Shown: in pieces, positions 1-10,708 of the stretch
Layout of the letters: each line of letters opens with the position of its first letter
Position numbering within the stretch: the first letter of the stretch is position 1
Position numbers and translations under genes: made by a program
DNA from: Deltaproteobacteria bacterium
GTDB taxonomy: Bacteria; Desulfobacterota; Dissulfuribacteria; Dissulfuribacterales; QOAL01
Assembly (NCBI GenBank): GCA_015493475.1
Contig: WGDC01000052.1
Span: forward strand, 75,375 to 139,374
Length of the DNA: 64,000 nucleotides
Direction: 5' to 3'
The notes under the pieces: model-generated
What the model saw: the letters and a program-made list of their open reading frames with translations, nothing else
What the model was told of the DNA's origin: nothing
Database searches by the model: none

Positions 1-355
1 TCGGCGGTGCGCTATCCACCAGGCCTCATAATCATGACGTTAACCTGGCATGCCGGAAGCATGAAGGTGCTTGAAACGCCTACCGCTATCAACGTCATGA
101 TTTTCGTTTCGGACCTACCCGCCAATTTGATTATTTGTTTCACAGAAATGGTAATGACTCCTATCTTGTCAAGGCCTGCACCAATAATAATCAGCAACAA
201 TTAAACCAGCGACATCCACACCATACCCATTCGAATATTCACAATGGGTATTGCTATGTTCAAAGACACGAGAGCATTCGATATGTCGCTGGTCAAAACA
301 GGCCCTTCCCCCGGAGGAGGACCCTCTTTACCCCTATTTATCGTGATTTTCCAGG
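1..355 (-). pseudogene. Decayed SLC13/ArsB-like anion permease fragment
   Basis: Read on the minus strand, one frame gives hydrophobic, permease-like sequence from about 355 down to the window edge, broken by in-frame stops at 201-203 (TAA) and 12-14 (TAG). The last part contains SSTFMLP, QVNVMIMRPGG, then a stop, then RTA. In SLC13-type permeases with TrkA-C domains I expect a similar LPTxQVN.xIMGPGGYRTAD stretch, so the TAG sits where a tyrosine is expected. A segment KLAGRSETKIM also resembles this family. The fragment continues past the left edge, so its full state is unknown. Family assignment is by motif memory only. A stop-containing reading frame that still carries family motifs points to a decayed gene rather than a short real one. 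Confidence 0.5.
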
Positions 356-365
356 TTTTTTATAA

Positions 366-510
366 ACTGAAGCATGGAGAAGGCAATGATGCATAGAGCA
401 TCCTCGTACCGCAAACCCTCTCCACATCATTATTTGAGGCATCTTGTTAACTTTTAAAACAAAGTGGTTAACATCTTGATTTTTCGCAAGGACCACCGCC
501 TGGCCCAATT
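366..510. other. Intergenic stretch between two gene remnants
   Basis: No gene is seen. Two GTTAAC palindromes (446-451 and 467-472) lie 15 bases apart and are flanked by ATCTTG copies at 441-446 and 473-478. This could be chance or an old operator. Confidence 0.3.
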
Positions 511-833
511 ATGAGCGGGAAACCTTTCAATATATATCGGCGAATTCTTGTTGTTACAGACGGAAACAGGAAGGATGCAGACCTATCAATTTGGTAAGTG
601 ACCTCATGAGCCGACACCGCCAGCGGAGTAGCCTTGATCCCTGCTGAGGTATCCACCGCACACAGGCCACGTCCTATTGCCATATTCACCTGCGAACCTG
701 CCGTAAGCTCCAATGGTCCGCTAACGCAGGCCCGGAGAATGCAGTAGTTGACTCACTCGTGGTACTGGGCTTTATTGTTGCAGATGTTTTCTTGCTACAC
801 CGGTTTCTGACAGACTTGGCAATCAACACATGA
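511..833 (+). pseudogene. Possible decayed universal stress protein (UspA-like)
   Basis: An ATG at 511 opens a short frame whose product contains YRRILVVTDGNRK, which resembles the first beta strand and following loop of UspA proteins (typically KRILVPTDGS). The frame stops at 595-597. A different frame, open from about 585, continues INLVSDL, meets a TGA near 645, and resumes to end in LGFIVADVFLLHRFLTDLAI and a TGA at 831-833. That tail loosely resembles the GSVADKV...PVL end of UspA. The last TGA overlaps the ATG of the next gene, the arrangement of a once-coupled gene pair. One frameshift and one stop would explain the decay. The evidence is weak and chance resemblance cannot be excluded. 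Confidence 0.33.
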
Positions 834-3205
834 AAGGTTACTTCCATAACATACTCGGACTTATTGGCGACACTCCATTGGTGGAACTCAGGCGAGTGAA
901 CCCCCGCAAAAACGTAAGAATCTTGGTCAAACTCGAGTCCTTCAACCCTGGCGGGTCCATAAAGGACAGGATCGCCCTTAACATGATAGAATCTGCGGAA
1001 CGGCGGGGAGATCTCACAAAGGAGAAAATCGTTCTTGAAGCAAGCAGCGGCAACACCGGCATAGGCATAGCCCTTGTCTGCGCTGTAAAGGGTTACAGGT
1101 GTCTTGTCGCCATGAGTGAGGGTGCAAGCCTTGAGAGAAGAAAGATCATGAAGGCCTATGGGGCGGATATACTCCTCACTCCTGGTCGCCTTGGGACAGA
1201 CGGGGCCATCGAGGCGGTCTATAAACTTTACAGGGAGAACCCCGATACCTATTTCCTCACAGACCAGTTCAATAACCCTGACAACTGGAAGACACACTAC
1301 AACACAACAGCCATGGAAATATGGCAACAAACAGGGGGGCGGCTCGATGCGGTGGTCGTAACCATGGGCACCACAGGCACCCTCATGGGACTTGCCAAGA
1401 GGTTCAGGGAACTCGCCCCTGAGGTGGCGGTCATAGGAGTTGAGCCCTACCTTGGCCACGGCATCCAGGGACTCAAGAACATGAAGGAATCATACAAGCC
1501 AGGCATCTTTGACAAAAGGATCCCGCAAAGAATCGTGCACTGCCACGATGACGAGGCCTTTGATATGGCAAGGCGCCTTGCCGTGGAGGAGGGAATCCTG
1601 GCAGGTATGAGCTCTGGGGCGGCAACAGCAGCGGCTATAGAGATAGCATCCGACATGGATTCAGGCACAGTGGTGGCGATTCTACCAGACGGCGGTGAAA
1701 GATACCTGAGCACAGAGCTTTTCGCCTATGAAGACGGGGGTAAGGAAAGTGCGGCGAGCCTCAGACTTTTCAACACCAAGGGCCACAAGAAGATGGTCTT
1801 CGAACCCCTGAAGGCCGGAAAGGCGAATATCTATTCCTGCGGCCCCACAGCCTGTGAATATATAGATCTGTCCATGGCGAGAAGGGTTCTTACCGCAGAC
1901 CTCTTAAGGAGGACCCTGGACTACATGGGTTACGATGTCACCCATGTAATGAACATAACGGACATAGATGACAGGACCATAAGCGCCGCCTTTAAAAACC
2001 GCACCGACCTCAAGGACCTTACCACCAAATACACGGAGGCCTTTTTCCAGGACATATCAAGACTTAATGTGGAAAAGGCCTCGGCATATCCACTTGCCAG
2101 TAACCATTTGCAGGAGATGGTTGAGGACACTGCCCGGCTCGTGGAAAAGGGTTACGCATACAAGCGCCACGGCTCCGTCTATTTTGACGTATCCAAGCTC
2201 CATGGATACGGGGCTCTGTCCGGTGTGAAACTCGACGGTATAGACATAGGGCGTACCGTTGACCTTGACGAATACGAAAAAGACAGCCCCCTTGATTTCA
2301 CCCTTTTTAAGCGAGTCAGTCTGCAAGAACTGAAGATCGGAATTGGCTATGAAACCCCCTGGGGCATGGCAAGGCCAGGGTGGCACATTGAGTGCGCCGC
2401 CATGTCGAGGAAGTATCTCGGTGACTACTTTGACATCCATACATGCGGCACCAACCTACTTTTTCCGCACCACGAAAACGAAGTGGCCATCGCCAGGGCA
2501 TTGACAGGCAAGGGCTTGTCAAGGTTCTGGCTGCACAGCGAAATGGTCCTTTTCAGGGGGAAAAAGATGTCTGCCTGCCAGGACAAGAGGATAACCCTGA
2601 GAGAGCTTTTCGACAGGGGCTTTTCAGGAAGGTCCATCAGGTACTATCTCCTCAGAAGCCATTACAGGAAATCCATCAATTTTTCCCTCAAAAGCCTTCA
2701 AGAATCGTGCAAAGCCCTCTCCCGTATCGATGCATTCAGGGAAGACTTGAAGAGCTGCTTCCTACTAAACCCCGCGGGAGAACCGGTACAGGAGATCGTT
2801 CAGGAAACAGACGATCTGTGCTCCCTGTTCTTTTCCGCCATCTTGGACGACCTTAACACCTCAGGCGCCCTTGGTGCCATATTCTCCTTCATAAGGAAAA
2901 TAAATCCACTCATTACCAGGGGAGAGGTAAACAGAAAGGAGTCCAGGCTAATCCTCGGGAAACTCCAGGAGATCGACTCGGTGCTCGGTCTCATGGACAT
3001 TAAAAATATTGAGCCCGATGCCCCCGAAGCCGTGGTCAATATTGCCATGGAAAGGGAGAAGGCCAGGAAAGGAAGGGATTTCACGAGATCCGACGAACTC
3101 AGGAAGAGGCTTATTGAGTTTGGCTTTGAGGTCATTGATACTAAAAACGGCCCCCGGATCAGACCCATCAGGATAGTACCCTGCCAGGCGGTTGGAGATG
3201 CCTGA
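830..3205 (+). CDS. Cysteine synthase fused to a CysS-like domain with degenerate HIGH and KMSKS motifs
   Basis: 791 residues in two parts. Residues 1 to about 305 are an O-acetylserine sulfhydrylase (CysK/CysM fold, PLP-dependent): the PLP lysine lies in GGSIKDR (K45) and the phosphate/substrate loop is SSGNTG (72-77). Residues from about 312 to 791 match cysteinyl-tRNA synthetase along the whole catalytic domain and the helical C-terminal part. All four zinc ligands are present (C337, C522, H547, E551, the last two in FPHHENE). The ATP-binding HIGN/HIGH motif is replaced by DLSM (346-349), and KMSKS reads KMSAC (579-583). The start MKGYFHNILGLIGDTPL fits CysK N-termini, although no good ribosome-binding site precedes it. 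The cysteine synthase half looks active. Aminoacylation by the second half is doubtful, so a separate CysS probably exists elsewhere. murJ follows with a short overlap. Confidence 0.9.
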   Translation: MKGYFHNILGLIGDTPLVELRRVNPRKNVRILVKLESFNPGGSIKDRIALNMIESAERRGDLTKEKIVLEASSGNTGIGIALVCAVKGYRCLVAMSEGASLERRKIMKAYGADILLTPGRLGTDGAIEAVYKLYRENPDTYFLTDQFNNPDNWKTHYNTTAMEIWQQTGGRLDAVVVTMGTTGTLMGLAKRFRELAPEVAVIGVEPYLGHGIQGLKNMKESYKPGIFDKRIPQRIVHCHDDEAFDMARRLAVEEGILAGMSSGAATAAAIEIASDMDSGTVVAILPDGGERYLSTELFAYEDGGKESAASLRLFNTKGHKKMVFEPLKAGKANIYSCGPTACEYIDLSMARRVLTADLLRRTLDYMGYDVTHVMNITDIDDRTISAAFKNRTDLKDLTTKYTEAFFQDISRLNVEKASAYPLASNHLQEMVEDTARLVEKGYAYKRHGSVYFDVSKLHGYGALSGVKLDGIDIGRTVDLDEYEKDSPLDFTLFKRVSLQELKIGIGYETPWGMARPGWHIECAAMSRKYLGDYFDIHTCGTNLLFPHHENEVAIARALTGKGLSRFWLHSEMVLFRGKKMSACQDKRITLRELFDRGFSGRSIRYYLLRSHYRKSINFSLKSLQESCKALSRIDAFREDLKSCFLLNPAGEPVQEIVQETDDLCSLFFSAILDDLNTSGALGAIFSFIRKINPLITRGEVNRKESRLILGKLQEIDSVLGLMDIKNIEPDAPEAVVNIAMEREKARKGRDFTRSDELRKRLIEFGFEVIDTKNGPRIRPIRIVPCQAVGDA

Positions 3206-4787
3206 ACGGAAAGAAACCGGCGCATTACGCGTGGCGAAATCCGCCAAATCAGTAAGCTCCGCCGTCTTCCTTTCCCGCATCTTTGGTCTCGTAAGGGAAC
3301 AGGTGCTCGCTGTCCTTTTCGGAGCAGGCACACAGATGGATGCCTACGTGGTCGCCTTCAGGATTCCGAACCTATTGAGAGACCTTTTTGCAGAAGGGGC
3401 ATTGAGTTCCGCCTTCGTAACGGTATTCACCGAGTATGAGCATTCAAGAAACAGGGAGGAAACCAACCGGCTAGTAAGTAACGTCTTTACGGCCATCTTT
3501 ATTATCCTCGCCATAATTTGCTTCTTCGGGATTGTCTTTTCAAAAAAACTGGTCCTTATAATGGCCCCGGAATTTTCACTCGTTCCCGGTAAGGTCATGC
3601 TCACGACGAATTTGACAAGGATCATGTTTCCGTTCCTGCTCCTGATCTCCCTTGCAGCGCTCCTCATGGGGCTTTTAAATACCAAGGGCTACTTTTTCAT
3701 CCCCTCATTTGCCTCAAGCTGCTTCAACCTCGGCTCCATCATTATTGGCGGCGGACTTGCCCTCATAGTCCCATCCCTTGGGTATCCAGCCATTTACGGT
3801 ATGGCGGTGGGCACCTTAGCAGGAGGCGGGCTCCAGCTTCTTATCCAGACTCCAGTCTTCAAAAAGGAGGGATTCCGCGTAAAACCATTTCTGGACCTAA
3901 AAGACCCTGGACTTAGAAAGATAGGCAAGCTCATCATACCTGCCATTGTAGGACTTTCAGCCACACAGATAAATATCTTCGTCAATACCAACTTTGCGTC
4001 AAGGTGTGCTGAAGGAAGCGTTGCCTGGCTCAACTATGCCTTCAGGCTCATGCAGTTTCCAATTGGGCTGTTTGGGGTCGCCCTTTCGGTAGCCACCCTT
4101 CCTCTTGTGGCGAAACAGGCCGCAACGGGAGAATTGGAAGAACTTGGTGAAACCCTTGCCTCATCACTGACCCTTGCCTTTGCCCTGACTTTGCCCGCAG
4201 CAGTGGGGCTGTGGATACTGGCGGATCCCATAATCGCCCTTGTCTTCCAGCATGGACGCTTCACATCATTTGATACGGCCATGACCGGCCAGGCCCTGAG
4301 ATTTTATGCCGTAGGACTAATGGCTTATTCAGCGGTCAAGATCATCGTACCCGTATATTACGCCCTTAACGATACCAAGTGGCCTGTCGTCGCGAGCTTC
4401 GTCTCCGTTGGCCTGAATATCATTATCATTCTCCTTACCATAGATAGGTTCCAGCACAGGGCCATAGCCCTTTCCACCTCAGTGACAATAATATTTAACT
4501 TCCTTTTTCTTTCCGTGATTCTTTACAGGAAGATGGGAGGGTACCCGGTGATGCGCCTCTTCTCTGCCTTCCTGAAGATAGCCCTTGCTTCTGCGGTCAT
4601 GGGGTACGGGGTCATCATGGCACAGGGGCTCTTCCACCCCGGGACAGGCACGTGGGGCCTTTTGATAAAGGTGTTTCTCGGTGTATCAATAGGGATAGTG
4701 GTGTACCTCACCGCCGTTACTGCTCTCGGATTGCAAGAAGCAAGGGAAATTATTTCAAGGCTCATCGGAAAAACTAAACCAGGATAA
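3198..4787 (+). CDS. murJ: Lipid II flippase MurJ
   Basis: About 529 residues of the MurJ/MviN family, which moves lipid II across the inner membrane for peptidoglycan synthesis. The protein is nearly all membrane segments (14 are usual in the family). It opens with KSVSSAVFLSRIFGLVREQV, the typical first helix with its conserved arginines. The ATG at 3198 is preferred over an in-frame TTG at 3192 because AGGCGG (3186-3191) lies six bases upstream of it. It overlaps the end of the preceding fusion gene by eight bases, so the two are probably cotranscribed. A GC-rich hairpin without a T-tract lies just downstream (4803-4821). Confidence 0.95.
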   Translation: MPERKETGALRVAKSAKSVSSAVFLSRIFGLVREQVLAVLFGAGTQMDAYVVAFRIPNLLRDLFAEGALSSAFVTVFTEYEHSRNREETNRLVSNVFTAIFIILAIICFFGIVFSKKLVLIMAPEFSLVPGKVMLTTNLTRIMFPFLLLISLAALLMGLLNTKGYFFIPSFASSCFNLGSIIIGGGLALIVPSLGYPAIYGMAVGTLAGGGLQLLIQTPVFKKEGFRVKPFLDLKDPGLRKIGKLIIPAIVGLSATQINIFVNTNFASRCAEGSVAWLNYAFRLMQFPIGLFGVALSVATLPLVAKQAATGELEELGETLASSLTLAFALTLPAAVGLWILADPIIALVFQHGRFTSFDTAMTGQALRFYAVGLMAYSAVKIIVPVYYALNDTKWPVVASFVSVGLNIIIILLTIDRFQHRAIALSTSVTIIFNFLFLSVILYRKMGGYPVMRLFSAFLKIALASAVMGYGVIMAQGLFHPGTGTWGLLIKVFLGVSIGIVVYLTAVTALGLQEAREIISRLIGKTKPG

Positions 4788-4949
4788 GCACTTAAAGCCG
4801 GCGGCCATCTCCGGTATGGCCAACAAATTCAGACACGCCCATATTTTAGCAGACGCCTTCCTAACCGGCTTCGTGGATGAACTAAACGCCGCTCCTCTGG
4901 AGATCCAAGAGAGGCCGTGGCCCCGGTTTAGAACTTCAAAGGCGTCTTC

Positions 4950-5390
4950 TTAACGCCCCGAGACCCTCTTTTGAACACGTGACCCTGCCTTGGAAAAATC
5001 AGACAGGTTGAAAATCGTTGTCTTGATCCGGGCAGTTTTTCCTTTTCCATTAATGGAACCCGCCATGGCTTGAGATGAAACGGCACCCTTTAACTCGGTC
5101 GCTGTCTCGAGAAACCTTTGAAGGTTTTCCAGGAGCCCGTTTTCTCCGTAAACCTGTTCCATGAGAAGCTCATGGAACATGAAACAGGCCTCGAGCGGGT
5201 TCTTGCATTTCTTGCGCTTCATGTCCAAGGTCCACTGAAACTTCCTCAGCCTTTCCTGCACACCCGGGGCGTGTTTGGAAATCTCTTCTTCGATTATCCT
5301 TTTTCTTTCCTCCTCGAAGGCGTCGTCACTTAGTTCATGAAGGGCAGATATCCTTTCCATCAAATCTTCTCTCGCTCTGGCCTCTTTCAT
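4950..5390 (-). CDS. DUF3135 family protein
   Basis: A 146-residue soluble, charged protein with no signal peptide. The middle part, with FQWTLDMKRKKCKNPLEA followed by FMFHELL, resembles the DUF3135 family, small bacterial proteins of unknown function. The C-terminal 45 residues are basic and probably disordered. GAGGAAAAGAGA precedes the ATG at 5390. It lies downstream of the MinD/FlhG-like gene on the same strand, separated by about 190 bases rich in inverted repeats. No function can be given. Confidence 0.75.
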   Translation of the reverse strand: MKEARAREDLMERISALHELSDDAFEEERKRIIEEEISKHAPGVQERLRKFQWTLDMKRKKCKNPLEACFMFHELLMEQVYGENGLLENLQRFLETATELKGAVSSQAMAGSINGKGKTARIKTTIFNLSDFSKAGSRVQKRVSGR

Positions 5391-5451
5391 TCTCTTTTCC
5401 TCCCCCTAGCTTTGCCGCTCAAGGCGCAATTACTATTCCATATTTCAAGGA

Positions 5452-5577
5452 ATTTCCAGCCTGGAAATCCCGGAGATTTCCACGGACAATTGGTATATAC
5501 GCCTCAAAAATGTAAAGTTTTTCCATTTAAAGGACCTACGTGGAAAAAATTTTCCGTCCGTAGATAGTCTTACTATC
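5452..5577. repeat. Cluster of four inverted repeats between two minus-strand genes
   Basis: Four hairpin-forming units lie within 126 bases. They are ATTTCCAG-C-CTGGAAAT (5452-5468), GGAAATC-CCGGA-GATTTCC (5462-5481, sharing an arm with the first, so the two are mutually exclusive), CTACG...GGAAAA-AA-TTTTCC...CGTAG (5536-5563) and GATAGT-CTT-ACTATC (5563-5577). They sit between the 3' end of the MinD/FlhG-like gene and the start of the DUF3135 gene. The two nearest 5577 could end transcription. The overlapping pair near the DUF3135 gene could be an operator or an RNA switch. All repeats are visible in the sequence; the role is inferred. Confidence 0.55.
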
Positions 5578-5584
5578 ACCCTCC

Positions 5585-7669
5585 TTACCCTCCTATCTCT
5601 TCCTTGATCCTGGCAACGAGTCGCAACAGGTTCGTGTTTGAGGGCCTTAACCGTGCTATAACATCCGCTTCCCTGATTGCCCTGTCCATGTAACCTGATT
5701 TATAAGCAATGTAAGCCGCAAGCGCCCTAAGCCTTATATTGAAAGGCTCAAGCGATAACGCCCTGTCAAGGCCCTCTTTAGCATCATCAAGCATGCCAAG
5801 ACGAAACAGGCAAACCGCAAGAAGGCCATAAGACACGGCATCGTCACGGTTTACCCTGTGAAAATCCCCAAGTACCTGCACGGCCTCTTGGTATCTCGAA
5901 AGCAGAGTTAAAGCGACGGCCTTGTTGTACAGGCTGAGGCCATCCTGGCACTTACCGTAGGCCGTGGCCGCATCCTCAATTCTTCCGAGATAAAAAAGAC
6001 AGTGGGCCCTAAGGGGTATAGAAATTTTGGCATTCACTGTTTGTTTCCCAATTTCTTCAAGACATTCCAGCGCCTTCCCGTATTCTCCAGACAGGAACAG
6101 GGAGAGCGCCCTGTTCAGACGTATGATCCCGTATGACCGTTCATCCGGGCTCTCCATTAAAGATTCCGCCCTCTCAAGACGCAGGATAGACTCGTCGTTT
6201 CTCCCCAGTACCATCAAGCAACAGGCCGAATTTATATGGGCGGCGATAAACCCTTCCCTTAGACGGGCGGCCCTGTCGAAGGAACGAAGTGCGGTGAAAT
6301 ACTGCCCCGCTTCAAGGAGTATCAGCCCGGTTTTGAACCACGCCTCAGCCACCTCGTCGGTTGTAACTCCAAGGCCCTGGCCGCTTGCACCCTCCAATAA
6401 CCTCCTTTCCGTATGGGTAAGTTCCGATATGAAGGTCAACAACGGTCTCAGGCCAGAAGGGACATGGAAATTTTCCAGACGGAGTTTCACGTCCTTTTCG
6501 AAATGCGGGATGCGCAGCCTTTCTTCCATCCTGGGTTTTGGATCAAGTATCGCCTCCGGGCCTGTCTTCATGGAGGCTTCAACAGGGATAGCCGTCTTCT
6601 CCTGCGACTCTCCGGAGTCGAATTCCCTGAAAAAACGTCTCAGCATGGAGGCGATATCACCCTTTTCGCTTCCGGTAGTTTCATATAAACGAGAGCCGGT
6701 TTCTCCCGCTTCGCCCCCTGAACCCTCCACGTCAAGGGCAAGGGCAAGGGACTGATTCCCAAAGCCCGCCTCGCACTTCTCCGCGAGCCTTGAAATGGCC
6801 ATTGCAGCCATGGAATCCGGACTTGACAGCATGATATTGCTCAGTCTTACAAGCTGTTTTGAAACCGCCTCGTCCCTCGGAATTGCCCCAAGGTAACGAA
6901 GCTCTATGTCAAGAAAATTCCTGCATATATCCATAAGGTTTGACGCAATAGCCTGGCTACGTTCCTTAGACCGCACCATATTCAGGACGAGGCATGGTTT
7001 GAACCCGAGACATATCTCCCTGACCTTTTCCCCCGCCTCCATATCCACCTGGCAGAGCTGATCCAGCAAATCGCGCACAGAAGAGCCCTGTTGCTGGTTT
7101 TCACCGAACTTGTGGGCCTCAATTATTTCAAGGGCAATGTGACCCTGCTTAAAACTCCGTGAAAATATGCGGAATAGCACGTTCTTGATGAACTCGTAGG
7201 CGTTCAGTATTGCAGTAGGCTCGGGATTGGTGACTACTATCCCCGACCTCGTTATCGAAAAAAAATCTATGACATTGTAGTTGGTCCCCGCCCCGAGGTC
7301 CAGGACCACAAATTCCTGTTCAAGCTTCTTTAAAGCCCGAAGTATCTTTAGCTTCTGGAAGTAGAACAGGTTTGCGATTCCTGGAATGAAGCCGCTCCCC
7401 GGGATCAGCGTAAGGTTGTTAACCTCACATCCCATGCCGTAGTCGCCAAGATTTCGCGACACAGGCCGGAAAAGAAAATCACCTATCCCCTTTTCCGCAG
7501 TCCTTAAACCAAAAAAGGTGTGGAGATTAGCCCCGCCAAGATCCAAATCCACACAAACTGTGGATCTGCCCTTCAAGGCTAGACCCGTAGCTATCCCGGA
7601 TGAAATCAAACTCTTTCCGACTCCCCCCTTACCCCCTCCAACAGCGACGATAACAGGACCCTTCCCCAT
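5585..7669 (-). CDS. MinD/FlhG-like P-loop ATPase with C-terminal TPR repeats
   Basis: 694 residues. The N-terminal 280 or so are a MinD/ParA/FlhG-type ATPase: deviant Walker A GGGKGGVGKS (11-20), then VDLDLGGANLHTFFG, the usual switch aspartate region, and VVLDLGAGTN as Walker B. A poorly conserved linker follows. From about residue 430 to the end there are consecutive tetratricopeptide-like helices, for example FRLGMLDDAKEGLDRALSLE. MinD-family ATPases act as membrane-associated dimers that position structures; FlhG members set flagellar number and site. motAB further along (47840-49323) shows the cell may be motile, but no flagellar gene adjoins this one, so a specific FlhG role is unproven. 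CGAGGGAGC lies just upstream of the ATG at 7669. Confidence 0.85.
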   Translation of the reverse strand: MGKGPVIVAVGGGKGGVGKSLISSGIATGLALKGRSTVCVDLDLGGANLHTFFGLRTAEKGIGDFLFRPVSRNLGDYGMGCEVNNLTLIPGSGFIPGIANLFYFQKLKILRALKKLEQEFVVLDLGAGTNYNVIDFFSITRSGIVVTNPEPTAILNAYEFIKNVLFRIFSRSFKQGHIALEIIEAHKFGENQQQGSSVRDLLDQLCQVDMEAGEKVREICLGFKPCLVLNMVRSKERSQAIASNLMDICRNFLDIELRYLGAIPRDEAVSKQLVRLSNIMLSSPDSMAAMAISRLAEKCEAGFGNQSLALALDVEGSGGEAGETGSRLYETTGSEKGDIASMLRRFFREFDSGESQEKTAIPVEASMKTGPEAILDPKPRMEERLRIPHFEKDVKLRLENFHVPSGLRPLLTFISELTHTERRLLEGASGQGLGVTTDEVAEAWFKTGLILLEAGQYFTALRSFDRAARLREGFIAAHINSACCLMVLGRNDESILRLERAESLMESPDERSYGIIRLNRALSLFLSGEYGKALECLEEIGKQTVNAKISIPLRAHCLFYLGRIEDAATAYGKCQDGLSLYNKAVALTLLSRYQEAVQVLGDFHRVNRDDAVSYGLLAVCLFRLGMLDDAKEGLDRALSLEPFNIRLRALAAYIAYKSGYMDRAIREADVIARLRPSNTNLLRLVARIKEEIGG

Positions 7670-7710
7670 TTTGCTCCCTCGTTTACCTGGCAGACTGTCT
7701 TTAGTGGCTT

Positions 7711-7739
7711 ATTATATACCATGTTTGTATTCATTTACA
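7711..7739 (-). promoter_or_regulatory. Likely promoter of the MinD/FlhG-like gene
   Basis: On the minus strand a perfect TATAAT (7716-7711) lies about 40 bases upstream of the start codon. The hexamer 17 bases further up (TGTAAA) is a poor -35 match, so this is tentative. Confidence 0.4.
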
Positions 7740-7831
7740 TCACTTTGATAATGTTGCGTTTCATACCGGTTAACGGCCTCACTGCTCCAGGTAGCCATTG
7801 AAAATCGGGCCTGATAAAAGGTTTCTTGTTC

Positions 7832-7860
7832 TTGACTACAAGGTAAGTGGTAATTACATT
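7832..7860 (+). promoter_or_regulatory. Sigma-70-type promoter of the tRNA-Ser pair
   Basis: TTGACT (7832-7837) and TACATT (7855-7860) are separated by exactly 17 bases and end 32 bases before the first tRNA-Ser. Position and spacing support a housekeeping promoter for both tRNA genes. Confidence 0.65.
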
Positions 7861-7892
7861 AGTGTCTTTATCAGACAAAAGGTTACACCAAA

Positions 7893-7982
7893 GGAGGGAT
7901 GGCCGAGTGGTTTAAGGCGGCGGCCTTGAAAGCCGTTGTGCCCTCACGGGCACCGTGGGTTCGAATCCTACTCCCTCCGCCA
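7893..7982 (+). tRNA. tRNA-Ser (UGA)
   Basis: The acceptor stem GGAGGGA pairs with TCCCTCC (7972-7978), followed by G and an encoded CCA. The anticodon loop CTTGAAA gives anticodon TGA, reading UCA-type serine codons. A long variable arm is present, and GGTTCGAATCC forms the T arm. The next tRNA starts eight bases after the CCA. Confidence 0.97.
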
Positions 7983-7990
7983 GAGCCTGC

Positions 7991-8082
<92 letters not shown>

Positions 8083-8095
8083 TTTTGAATCCAGC

Positions 8096-8116
8096 CCGGC
8101 AAAGGCCGGTTTTTTT
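8096..8116 (+). terminator. Rho-independent terminator after the tRNA pair
   Basis: CCGGC and GCCGG close a four-base AAAG loop and are followed by seven T residues. The hairpin lies 14 bases after the second tRNA and about 60 bases before metK, so it separates the two transcripts or attenuates read-through into metK. Confidence 0.75.
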
Positions 8117-8174
8117 ATGGCTGTGCCTTTCGAAGAGACGGCCATGCATCCAATCCATAGGAGGATCACCCGAT

Positions 8175-10596
<2,422 letters not shown>

Positions 10597-10641
10597 CAAG
10601 GCATTGTATTTTTTGGGTTTACAGAAACTGCATTAATTTAT

Positions 10642-10680
10642 AAAAAGGCAGAAGTAACAAGGCTTGCTTCTGCCTTTTTT
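10642..10680. terminator. Strong intrinsic terminator after ahcY
   Basis: AAAAAGGCAGAAG (10642-10654) pairs with CTTCTGCCTTTTTT (10667-10680) around a 12-base loop. The A-tract and T-tract make it potentially bidirectional. It ends the metK-ahcY transcript 29 bases before the argH start. Confidence 0.85.
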
Positions 10681-10708
10681 GATTGCAGGAAATTTTTTCG
10701 CACTATCC

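Noticed and set aside
468-713. 81-codon minus-strand frame in the left remnant region
   Set aside because: No ribosome-binding site or family motif; the opposite strand explains part of it better as a UspA remnant.
686-1459. 257-codon minus-strand frame
   Set aside because: It is antisense to the cysteine synthase, whose motifs are unmistakable, and its product has no recognisable features.
2443-2856. 137-codon plus-strand frame inside the fusion gene
   Set aside because: It is a shadow in another frame of the conserved CysS-like domain.
8117-8174. SAM riboswitch upstream of metK
   Set aside because: Only 58 bases lie between the tRNA terminator and the start codon, too few for a known SAM aptamer plus expression platform.
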